Source: Benincasa hispida (Eukaryota; Streptophyta; Magnoliopsida; Cucurbitales; Cucurbitaceae). From it: a DNA stretch of 64,000 bases. The position numbers were made by a program, and so were the translations under genes. The notes below the pieces were generated by a model. The model had not been told where the DNA came from. It did no database searches and saw only the letters and a list, made by a program, of their open reading frames with translations. The stretch lies in NCBI RefSeq assembly GCF_009727055.1, contig NC_052349.1, forward strand, positions 40,893,501-40,957,500. The letters run 5' to 3'. Of the stretch, positions 35,024 to 45,519 are shown piece after piece. Positions within the stretch are counted from its first letter, which is position 1. The number at the start of each line of letters is the position of its first letter.

Positions 35024-36159
35024 AGATATATGCTTGTCCTCAAGCATATCCTCAACTAAGGCAATTCAGCTCAACTTCTATCCTAACTTTGTGTCGATCG
35101 GCTACTCCGCATGCTCCACCTCTACATACTTTCTCAACATCGCAAGTTCCTTCCATCCTCTAACATTTCTTCACATGCTCTACTTTATTCTTATCTAAGA
35201 CAAACCTCTACCCAAAGTTCCCTTCTAGTTTTGAGAAGAATGTTTTACCCTTCTTGCGAAAACAACGAAGTGTGTCCTTTAATGCAGTGGCCTGGTTTGC
35301 GTCATCGTATAGAGAATGTTGATCATGGTTACACCTTTCGTTTTGGCTTGCTCCCACGGGTGTCATCTTAACTTCAACTCTTGATTCTCAGCCAAGTTTT
35401 ACTTTTGCTGGTCATAGGAGTTGTCTCTTTTATCCTTATTTTCTCCCTCTTTGTTTTTTTATTGCGTCGATCCTGGGAACCTACCTTCGTTTTGGCTTGC
35501 TCCCATGGGTGTCATGCAAACATCCAACTACGAGAAAGTTCCTTTCACGACTTAACTATTATCAGATTGGGATTTTCCCTTGTGCTGACAGCGAAGTTTT
35601 TTTTTTTTTTTTTATTAAATTATTTATTTATTTATTTATTTTTTACGATGATGAATGCATTTACCTAATATTACCGCATCCGCATGATCAATCTGCCTCA
35701 AGACCTTTTTCCACCCCCAAATTAAGAGATGCGCAAGGTCCTCATTGTGTTGTTTTGACAGAAAAGAACAAAAACTTGGTCAAAATTTTGAAAAGAAGGT
35801 TTGAGCAGAGTCTTGTAATAGAGAAGATAAAGTAGAGCTATTGCGATGAATTGCAATATATAAAGAAATTTTGTAAGGGTATATGCATATTACTATCAAT
35901 GGCAAGTGCAAATAAACAATGCAAAAGAAAAAGACAAGAATTACTACAATAAATTGACAATGGATGATAAAAAATAAAGAGGCCAACGCATAAGGAAAGA
36001 ATGATTATCAGTTGTATAAAAATTTGTCTAAGTACACAAAAGAATTATAAATATCGCAACACAAATTGTAAAGTATGTACAAAAGAATACAAGTATACTT
36101 TCTATAAAAAAAAAATTGAATGGCCGCAAAGAAAAAAAATGCAAAATTGTGAGAAAGGT
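35024..36159 (-). other. Gypsy-2 non-coding region next to 3' LTR
   Basis: It aligns with 57546-58600 of Gypsy-3. It contains a direct repeat: ttttggcttgctccca at 35341 and again at 35490, 149 bp apart. Short plus-strand frames here are not supported as genes. Confidence 0.65.
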
Positions 36160-38939
36160 GATACACCCCTAAATTTAGAGTTGCGGCGGGGGCTTCTTGA
36201 TTGAGGAGGATGTTGCAGAGGAGCTCGTTATGAGCTTCTTGAAATTGTAGAGGTTGCTGTAGATGTGGAGGCACTATGAGTCCATGTAGATATGCCGTTA
36301 AGAAATTGAAGTACTCATGGTTGTGCTCTTCCATCTGTCTTTTGTTCAAGCGAATGGTAAAGATGTTGCGTTGAATATTGACCATCGCCTGTCACAGCAT
36401 TGTATTGCTATCTTACAACTCTGCATTGCTCTCCTACAACTCCATTAATGCATGGCGGAAGATGTTGAGTTGTTGAGATAAGAAGACCCGCATATCGGCT
36501 AAGGCAGCAGCAAGGGATACGGTGGTGGGTTGTGTCGTTGATGTTTCACCAGCATCGGTTTGAGGTTGAGCGAAAGTGCCTACTCCCAAACCGTGTGGGT
36601 CATCAACATGCAACGATGGGGGTGAAAAGTGAGGTGGAGATGGATGGTGGGGGGATGCTGCTGGAGATGCGGGGTTGGAATTAGGAGCTAGGAGGAGGTT
36701 TGTGAATTATTCGAGAAGAGGGGAAAGCAATTCGTTTGGAGGGCTTGGTGGGCGAATGATTAAAAGCAAAGGGTCTAAGGGTAATGGGGTTTGCTTCTGC
36801 AGCGAACTGTCTTGGAAGATTTCCTTTCCTTTATCATTACGGCGCTGCTACTTTGGTTTTGGTTGTTGCGGCGCATTTAAATCAATGAGGGGTCTTTTTG
36901 TTGGAAGCTCGGGGCAATGCAGTGAATCCTTGAGAAGTATTCTCAGGATCTTCGTGTGGATGATGCCATGAACTTTTGGCATGGGCTTTTCGTCAATGCC
37001 TTTGCCTATAGAGAGGCACAGGCTCGAAATTGTCCACGGGAAGAAGTATTGACCTCTCACATGGCCAACAAAACCTTAAATTTGCTTCGCAATGAGCTGG
37101 CCTACATCGATCGGAATGCCACGCGCTATGCAGTATGTGGCCATAACTCGATCCCTTGAAATTGTTTTGTCATGCGTTATTGGGATGAGTCGCCGTTTCA
37201 CCAAATAAACCTAAAGTCGCGCTTCTGGGAGCAGCCTGTTGGAGGCGAGGGTTCTTTTGCCTTTTAATGACACTGACCACTGGGTGCCCGGTTGCGTTAA
37301 TACCTTCAGCATATCTTCCATATGCTCTTTGTCAGAATCATCAATGAACTTGTTACCTGGTGCTTCCGGGATGTTCTTCAACTTATAGAGTTCATTGATG
37401 TCCCTTGCACTGAACGACACTACCCTCCCTTCAATGATCACCGCATCTTCGATGTCATGGAGCTGGCTGTGATAGATGGCCCTCACTACCGTGGGAATGA
37501 CGATGGATGGACATTGACAAAAAGTTTCCCACCCATGTCCCACCACAACACTGGTGATCAGATCTGGTAGTGGCGTTGACGCAGGGAAGAAGCCCATTTC
37601 CATCATTAGATCATCGTTTTCTTTCTTGGTTTCTGGGCGCCTCTTGGTTGATGCAAGTTCGATGCTCTCAACTTTAGCTTTGCCCTTTTCTTGAGCAGAT
37701 GCAAGACGGGATTTTTGTTTTTGTTTGCATTTTCTTACCTTGCGTTGCTCTTCTTTTGCCCTTTTCCATTCCTCCACTTCTTTTCTCTTACTTTCTCTGA
37801 CGCGCTGCACATTTTCTTTGAGGCATCTTTCCTTCCCCTCCTCCTTCTTCTTTTCTGCTTCTTCTTCTTCTTTCATTTCTCTTTCAAATTGCTCCGAGGC
37901 AAGCAAAATGCGTTGCTCATCCTCGAGTCTTCTTCTTTCTTCTTCCTCCGCTCTTGCGTTGTCACGACGGACCTCCTCATCGTGAATTTTCTGGCGCACA
38001 CGTGACATATTTTCTTGCTTCTCCTCTAATTCTCTTTTTCTTTTCTCCTCCTCTTCTGCTATATGTTGAAAGAAATTTGGGTCACTTTTGGACCCTTGCG
38101 GCATATTCTCCTTGCGATGCCACATAAGAGGGGTGATGTCAGGGTATTTTCTATCTTCAGACGCAACCAATCTGGTATGTGGTGATGAAACTTGCGATTG
38201 CGCTGATGCTCTAACTTGCGTTGACATCCCCTTTTCCACCCTTATGGTGGTTGATTCTCCATCAAAAGCTGGACTTTCCGCCCTCTTCCTTTTCTCCTCC
38301 ATCTTCAGGCGCTTGTCTTTTCGCCTGCGTTGTTTTCTTTCACTCTTCTTCTTTTCTTTCTTCTCATTTTTTAGCCAGGCTGCTTCATCTCCTTCCACCC
38401 GTTTTTCTTTACTTTTTCTCTTCTCATTCTCTTCGGCCGTCCCCGACTGCTTCTTCGCCTCTACGACCTCCAAAATAGCCCTGATGTCCCTCATTAGAGT
38501 CTGTTGGAATAGTCTTCTTAGGATCCGCAATGGCCAGGGCCATTCTCTTTGAAGCTTCCGCCAACTCCTCCTCTGACAGCAGGGGCTAGTTCACAACTCC
38601 CGCTTCCGGTAAACCCCCCTCTCTTTCTAAATTACTTAAAATACTCCCAAATACCTCATTTTCGTCCCTTCGCTTCAGTTCGCTTTCAGTCAAAGGTACT
38701 GGGAGTGCCACCTCAGATCTGGTGGCAGGGGCACTCTCCGTGCTCGACCCCTCTCGGTTGGTGGGTGGTTTTTCGGCTACAGAGGTCTTTCGCCGAGGTT
38801 TTCTGACGATTCTTGGGGAAGGCTTAGGCTGGACGGCAAAGCAGCGATTGGCAGCAAGGAAAGCCACCTCCTGTGCGGTGATGGGGGTTTAGGAAGGGGA
38901 CGATGGTTGGGAAGATGAGTGGGAAGATTTTCCTGCCAT
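36160..38939 (-). pseudogene. Gypsy-2 extra ORF, coiled coil plus putative plant transposon domain
   Basis: Minus-strand ATG at 38939 gives MAGKSSHSSSQPSSPS, then a stop near 38890. The frame resumes as AFLAANRCFAVQPKPSPR. The long open part 38530-37211 (439 codons) has an N-terminal half of almost pure Lys/Arg/Glu heptad-like coiled coil. It then has a globular domain with HGWETFCQCPSIVIPTVVRA, RDINELYKLKNIPEAP and TQWSVSLKGKRTLAS. This resembles the domain called putative plant transposon protein (Transposase_32, PF20167), common in Athila-type elements. The domain continues in another frame at 37140-36848 (RVMATYCIARGIPIDVGQLI), and a tail ends near 36160. Its function is unknown. I see no signal peptide or membrane anchor, so an envelope role is not supported. 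Gypsy-3 lacks this ORF. Confidence 0.8.
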
Positions 38940-39299
38940 TTTTGTTGGTGAAGTGAAAGAAGTTGGAAATTTTTTGGTTTTAGGAAGAAACTCGGAAGGG
39001 ATTTATGTAAAGAGATTTCTTTTTCTTTCCCGAGAGATGAAAATGAGCTCTTCGGTTGAAGAAGGTGTGATTTATAGGTTGGGCCTTGATGGGCCAAACG
39101 CAATCGCTGCATGGCAGGCTTCGGTATTCCAAAAAGCCTGCCGCCGCGCCCCTCATATTATGATTTAGCAGGAAGGACGTCCTTTCGTCTGCTAAGTCAT
39201 AGTTCCCTCGGAAGCTAACGCGATTCGACTACTCTCTCTGCGAATATTTTATCATTTATTTATTTATTTAATTTAATCGGACCGGTGCAATGTTAAGTG
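38940..39299 (-). other. Gypsy-2 spacer upstream of the extra ORF
   Basis: Non-coding on the minus strand. It likely supplied the leader of the extra ORF. I see no domain in it. Confidence 0.5.
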
Positions 39300-39600
39300 T
39301 TTAACGCAATGCATCCGTTACCGCAAATGCATATTTGCGGAGGACGGGCACAACGTATGCATTAGCACAACACACCCCTCAATGCAATACATTTCTGGAG
39401 GATGGGTGCACAGTATTTCTACCAGCGCAACACTACCATCGACATATGTCGCGTTTTTGCTGAGGACGGGTGCAGTATACATACGCTGCGCAACTCATCA
39501 TCAATGCAATGCATTTTCGGAAGACGGGCGTAAAGTGTATCGATCAGCGCAAGATACACCCGCTATCGCAATGCATACTGGATGTTATTTATGGTTTCAT
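39300..39600 (-). repeat. Gypsy-2 degenerate tandem repeat (about 65-75 bp units)
   Basis: Four to five units share ggaggacgggYgcaa and caatgcaatgcatttYtgg, as at 39336, 39403, 39458 and 39520. Related units recur in Gypsy-3 at 58680-58900, so the array belongs to the element family. Short tandem repeats just after pol are frequent in large plant gypsy elements. Confidence 0.75.
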
Positions 39601-39870
39601 CAACATTGCAATGCTTATCCTAAAACCAAATTGATAAGACATTGCGGTGTTCTTTTTTTTTTTTTAATATTTATTCACAGAAATTTAAGATCAACGTAAA
39701 CTAAGACTGGAATGGAAATGAATTCAACTAGGCATGAAATTAAATTAACGCAAGCAATAAACTAAGTTTAATAATGCAATAATAAAGCAATAAACTCATT
39801 TATGAAAGCGGTAAGAAAGCAGTAAAGAAAGCGATAAAGATAGTGATATGGATGCTGATTGAAAAGGGTT
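39601..39870 (-). other. Gypsy-2 spacer between array and integrase
   Basis: AT-rich with repeated gcaataaa and agcagtaaagaaagc phrases. It aligns with 58900-59190 of Gypsy-3. No coding frame. Confidence 0.55.
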
Positions 39871-41220
39871 CTTCAAGGTTACCGTAATTCGCATCCCTTC
39901 AAGCGATTAGTCTTGCATGCGTAAGTCGATGGTCTCCGTGCGTCGTTCCACATGCCCCCATAGTAGGGCTTAATTCGTTGACCATTGACTTTGAATGCGC
40001 TGTTTCGATCCTCAGTTGTTAGCTTCACTACGCCATGGGGAAAGATAGTCTTGATGCGGAATGGCCCAGACCAGCGGGACTTCAACTTTCCTGGAAACAA
40101 TTGCAAACGTGTGTTAAATAAAAGTACCTGTTGACCCACAAAGAACATCTTCTTTCTTATGCGGTCATCACGCCACTTCTTGGTTTGCTCTTTATAAGCT
40201 TGGCATTTTTGTATTCATTCGCCACTCGACCAACTCGTTTAACTGCAACTTCCGAACTTCCCCTACACATGAAAGATCAAAATTCAACTTTTTAATTGCC
40301 CACATTGCCTTGTGTTCTAGCTCGAGAGGCAGATGGAAAGTTTTTTGAAGACCAGGGCATATGGGGACATACCGATTGGAGTTTTGAAGGCAATCCTGTA
40401 TGCCCATAGTGCTTCATCAAGCTTGGGTAACCAATCTTTCCTGGAGGTACTGACTACCTTCTCCAAGATGGTCTTAATTTCTCTGTTGGAGATTTTTGCC
40501 TGCCTATTGGTTTGTGGGTGATATGCAGTTGCAACTCTATAGCTGACATTAAATTTGATCAATAGGTTAGTGATGATGTAGTTGATGAAATGTATGCCTT
40601 CATCACTAATTAAGGCATGGGGCATTCCATATTGCGTGAAGATATTTTTCTTGAGAAATTTCGTCACCGTGGCCACATCGTTTTTAGCGCATGCGATTGC
40701 CTCAACCCACTTTGAAACATAATCAACCGCAACCAAAATATAGTAATGACCCTTGGAAGGCAGAAATGGGCCCATGAAGTCGATTCTCCATACATCAAAT
40801 AATTCAATTTCTAAGATTGAAGTGAAAGGCATTTTATCTCGTCTAGACATGTTCCCCATTCTCTGGCATCTGTCGCATTGCACAACATGGGCATGGGCGT
40901 CCTTGAATAGTGTTGGCCAAAAATAGCCGCTCTGTAGGACTTTTGCGGCGGTCTATTGCCCCCCAAAATGTCATTCATAAAGGGACTCATGACAAAGTTC
41001 TAGAATGTGCTTAGTCTCGTGCTCAGGAATGCATCGACGCAGAATATGATCAGATCCGAGTCGATACAAGAATGGGTCATCCCAGAAATAAAACTTGACT
41101 TCGTGTCTCAACTTCTTCTTCTGCTGGTATGAATAGTCTTCGGCTACTTGGCCGAAAACTTTGAAGTTTACAATATCCGCATACCATGGGACATTAACAC
41201 ATACCGTCATAAGCTACTCG
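39871..41220 (-). pseudogene. Gypsy-2 integrase, broken
   Basis: Minus-strand reading from about 41210 downward: an N-terminal zinc region ending [18 protein letters not shown]; a core with WRIDFMGPF (first catalytic Asp), [27 protein letters not shown] (second Asp) and [18 protein letters not shown] (catalytic Glu); and a C-terminal [20 protein letters not shown] with GPFRIKTIFPHGVVKLT. The core (40883-40317) is open. A frame change near 40320 and stops near 40190 and 40960 separate it from the other parts. All three acidic residues remain. Confidence 0.87.
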
Positions 41221-42900
41221 TCAGGGAATCTCTCTTCAATCTCTTTCTCTTTGTTTTGAACCTCGAAATTTTCTAATCATGATAAATGATATGCGAATTG
41301 GTTCTCAGTGCCCTTCCGGTCTTTGATCTCTAGGTCAAATTCTTGCAGAAGTAATACCCACCTTATCAGTCTTTGTTTTGTATCCTTTTTCATCATGAGG
41401 TACTTGGTCGCAGAATGATCAGTATACACCACTACATTTGATCCAATCAGGTACTACCAAAATTTCTCCAGGGCAAAAACTACTGTGAGCATTTCTTTTT
41501 CTGTGGTTGTATAATTTTATTGTGAATCATTCAGCGTCTTACTGGCATAATAGATATGATGCAAAATCTTGTCTTTGCGCTGGCTCAAGACTGCGCCCAC
41601 TGCATATCCACTTAAGTCATACATCAGTGCAAACGGTTGCGTCCAGTTGGGTGCAACTGGAATAGGTGCGGTGATGAGTGCATTTTTCAGCGTGTGTAAT
41701 GCTTCAGCGCATGCTTCATTAAAATCATATTCACGATTAATCTCGAGGAGCGCACTTAGGGTCTTGCGATCTGAGAAAAGTTACGGATGAATCTTCGATA
41801 GAACCCCCCATGTCCCAGAAAACTCCTAAGTGTTTTCACATTGACTGGTGGTGGTAACTTGGAAATTGCGTCAATTTTTGCTTGATCAACTTCCAACCAT
41901 GCCTTTGATATCTTGTGACCTATCATTATCCCTTCTTCTACCATAAAATGGCATTTCTCCCGGTTCATAACCAAATTTGTTTCAACGTATCTCTTCAAAA
42001 CTTTTTCTAGATTTGATAAACAAGAGTCATAGGTGTTACCAAAAATCGAAAAATCATCCATGAACACCTTGACTAACTCCTCTAGGAAATCTGAGAAAAT
42101 GGCCATCATACACCTTTGGAAGGTGCCTAGTGCATTACAGAGTCCAAATGGCATGCGACGGAATGCAAATGTGTTGAATGGGCATGTGAAAGTTGTTTTG
42201 TCCTGATCTTCCGGAGCAATTGCGATCTGATTATACCCTGAATAGCCGTCAAGAAAGAAAAAGAATTCATTCCTCGCAAGCTGATCGAACATTTGATCAA
42301 TAAATGGGAATGGAAAATGGTCATTCTTCATGGCCAAATTTAGCTTGCGATAATCCATGCATATTCTCCACCCCGTGGTTGTTCTGGTTAGAATTAATCA
42401 TTTTTTCTATTGGTGACGACTGTCATGCCCCCTTTCTTTGGAACGCACTACACTGGGCTTACCTAGCTGCTATCAGATATGGGGTAAATGATGCTTGCAT
42501 CAAGCCACTTCACAATCTCTTTCGTGACAACCTCCCTTGTGGCAGGGTTCAGACGGCGCTGCCTCTCTACTGATCCTATTTTTCCCTCTACAAGACGGAT
42601 CTTGTGCATGCAATACGAAGGACTGATCCCTCTAATGTCTGGTAAGGTTCATCCTAAAGCTTTTGCGTATTTCTTAAGGATCTGAATAAGTTCTTCCTCA
42701 TTTTCTTTGCTCAGTGAGGTAGAGATTATAATTGGTAGAGTGTTGTTGCCTCCTAAATAAATATATTTGAGGTGCACTGGTAGCGCCTTCAACTCCAACA
42801 TGGGTGGTTCTTCCAAAGATGGCTTAGTTCGCTGTGTTGCTCGTTCAGATAACTTAATTGTTTCAAAATCTGGTTCAGTCTGTATTGCGGTTCAATTCTC
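41221..42900 (-). pseudogene. Gypsy-2 reverse transcriptase and RNase H, broken
   Basis: The RT core is open from 42358 to 41756: MDYRKLNLAMKNDHFPFPFI, LDGYSGYNQIAIAPEDQDKT, FGLCNALGTFQRCMMAIFSD, the catalytic VFMDDFSIFG and SFLGHGGFYRRFIRNFS. RT N-terminal sequence continues to about 42900 with stops. The RNase H part (about 41750-41240) is recognisable from the region corresponding to Gypsy-3 60637-60930 but is interrupted. The GLCN form, in place of GLCNAP, shows Pro-to-Leu change after the Ala. The enzyme would have made the cDNA. Confidence 0.85.
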
Positions 42901-43044
42901 CTTCAACATTGCGCCAACCTCAAAGTCTTCTTCTTCCTATTCTTCTCGAAACTCGTGCCATTGTTCTTCCTACAGTTCTCCAATATACTGGCAGTTTTCC
43001 ATATCACCTGGGTATTTCAACGTATTGAGAATGTTGAACTTTGA

Positions 43045-43650
43045 TTACTGATTTTTGACTCTTATGGTGAGTTCTCCTTTTTGTACGTTGATTAGCGCTC
43101 GCCCTATTGCGAGAAACGGGCAACCCAAGATGATCGGCACCTCAGTGTCAGCTTCGTAATCCAATATAATAAAGTCAGCAGGAAAGATGAATTTATCCAC
43201 TTGCACAAGTACGTCTTTTATCTTGCCCTTTGTATGTGTTATTGATCTGTCAGCTAACTGTAACGTAACTGTGGTGGGTCTTGCGTTGCCGATGTTTAAC
43301 TTCTTGAAGATAGATAAAGGCATCAAGTTTATACTTGCCCCTAAGTCACACAGTGCATTTCTGACTTCTTTACCCCCTATTGAGCATGGCAATGTGATGT
43401 TCCCTAGATCTTTCATTTTCTTGGGGATTTTGTTTTGGAAGAGCACACTACATTCATACATTAGTGCGACCGTTTCATTTTCCCTAATCTTCCTCTTATT
43501 GGTGAGTATGTCCTTGAGAAACTTCACATAGCTAGGCATCTATTTCAGCATTTCTACTAAGGGAATGCTGATATGTAGCTGTCGAAGAACATCCAGGAAC
43601 CTCTTGAATTGTTTACAATCATCTTTCTTTTTCAGCCTAGACGGGAAAGG
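43045..43650 (-). pseudogene. Gypsy-2 protease
   Basis: The open minus-strand frame 43539-43045 has ALCDLGASINLMPLSIFKKL with the catalytic Asp in DLGAS, then TVTLQLADRSITHTKGKIKD and VPIILGCPFLAIGRALINV. The upstream link to gag has a stop just before MPSYVKFLKDIL. It is the best preserved of the three gypsy proteases here. Confidence 0.85.
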
Positions 43651-45396
43651 TAGAGGATCCTACCGTACTTCCTGATCGTTTGGCTGTTCCTTGAGGTCCC
43701 TTACTTGCTGTGTTTTTGGGGCTAGAGGTTGCGATGACTTTGATTTCGAGTTTTTTTGAGATTCATTCTTTGTAGAGGTAGTTGCTTCTAAACTGGTAGA
43801 TCTGTTGTTTGTGATTGAGTGGTCATTGTTGATGATTGAATGTTCTGGTCGTTTTATTGATTCCGGTACTAGTGGCATGGGGACCGTCTTCTTATCGCTT
43901 CTCAATGTCACTGCTTGACATTGTTCCTTGCCGCTTGGTCTTGGTGCTTCCGAGCTGCTGGGCAGCGTACCAGGCACTCTATTCTTAAGCTTTCCAACCT
44001 ACACCTCGAAATTTCTAATGGAGGAAGCTTACGACTGCATGATTGCCTCGTTCTTCTCGATATATTGTTTCAGTAATGCTTCCAAAGACGAGGTACTAGA
44101 AGAGGTGTTAGAAGAGGACGGTTGGTTGTGTTGCTGTCTACTCTGAAAATTACCTTGGCTTTGATTCTGATGATGGAAAATCGAAGGATTACCTTGATTC
44201 TCGGGATGACTGTTCTAATGATTAATTTGGCCCCCCTGGTTGTGATTCCCTCCCCAATTGAAGTTGGGGTGATTCCGCCTTCCAGGGTTGTAGGTGTTGC
44301 TAAAAGGGTTATTGTGAATAGAGTATACGGATTGTGGATTTGATAGGCAGACTTCTACCGAGTGCCCCTCTCCGCATTGGATGCAGCTTACTGCTACCAC
44401 TTATGTCAGCGCATTTGCTTGCACTGCACTTTGAGAGAGATGTCCTTGATTAATAGCCATAGTCTGGAGAAGCGAGGTTATTGCGGCCATCTGAGCGGCC
44501 AAGGTGGTCATTGTATCAGCTGGTACAATGGCACTTTCTGCTCTTCTTCGTTTCGGGACTCTTCCCCCATACTCGTTATCCATCCAATCATCTGTATTTT
44601 GCGAAATTCAATCTAAGATGATCTTCGCTTCTGTATACGTCTTTTCCATGAATCCTCCTGCCGCGGAAGCGTCAGCAATTGCTTGCGTTGATCTATCTAA
44701 GCCATTATAAAAAGTTTCCATCAGAACGCAATTAGGAATCCCGATGTGTGGACAATTCTTCACTAATCTTTTGAATCGCACCCAGGTGGTGATCAGAGTT
44801 TCGTTTCCATCTGTTCAAAATTTAACACGTCCCTCCGTCTTCTTGCATTGACGGCTCGCGGGAAAAATTTCTTCATAAACCTCTCAACCAATTGGTCCCA
44901 TGAATTGATTTCATTTGGCTCTAGTGAATGAGCCTACCTCTTTGCCTCATCCCAAAGTGTATACAGGAAGAGGTATAATCTAATTCCTTTCGGAGTCACA
45001 CCAGGAATAGAATGTGTTACACATTTCAACAAAGCTAGTCAAGTGTGCATGCGGGTCTTCACCTTGCATACCCCCAAATTGCCCTGCATTTTGGATCATT
45101 TGAAACATGACCAGCTTGATCTCAAATCGTACATTCTCCTCAACCGTGGGTCTTGAATTGTCGGGCGAGAAGTCATATAAATTGGGTGTCGCATAGTTCC
45201 TCATTGGGATATTGCGGTCGGCAGCCAAAAAACCTGGATCTTTAGCCTGCCGATTAACCCCTTGATTCCCATCGGGCCTATCGTTATTATTCTCCATATT
45301 TCTTCTTCGCCTTATACGGTTCTGGTGTGCTCGTGCACGAAAAGTACGCTCGATCTCTGGGTCGACTTTGAATTCTTGTTCAGTCCCAGTACTCAT
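43651..45396 (-). pseudogene. Gypsy-2 gag, broken
   Basis: ATG at 45396 (MSTGTEQEFKVDPEIERTFR). The Arg/Asn-rich N-terminus is followed by GFLAADRNIPMRNYATPNLY and the capsid start FEIKLVMFQMIQNAGQFGGM with EDPHAHLTSFVEMCNTF. The frame breaks near 44985. Later pieces are LDRSTQAIADASAAGGF, a CCHC-like knuckle CIQCGEGHSVEVC (about 44360-44400) and a Gln/Asn/Ser-rich tail to 43660. Several stops separate the pieces. Confidence 0.85.
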
Positions 45397-45496
45397 AAAC
45401 CGTCAGCCTCCTCTCTGCGATAAACAGATAGTACCACAGAGATCTTTCCTGCAAAATACCATAAAAGTATTCAACAAAAAAAAAAAAAAAATCCAA

Positions 45497-45513
45497 TCCC
45501 GGCAACGGTGCCA
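45497..45513 (-). promoter_or_regulatory. Gypsy-2 primer-binding site
   Basis: The minus strand reads TGGCACCGTTGCCGGGA, six bases after the LTR end, the Athila/Tat-type primer site. Confidence 0.88.
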
Positions 45514-45519
45514 AAAACT

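Noticed and set aside
37691..38552. Several plus-strand open frames rich in Ser, Phe and Leu
   Set aside because: They are antisense shadows of the Lys/Glu-rich coiled-coil ORF; biased codons keep the opposite strand open.
36160..38939. Envelope gene in the env-like position of Gypsy-2
   Set aside because: The product is a charged coiled coil plus a Transposase_32-like domain, without signal peptide or membrane segment.
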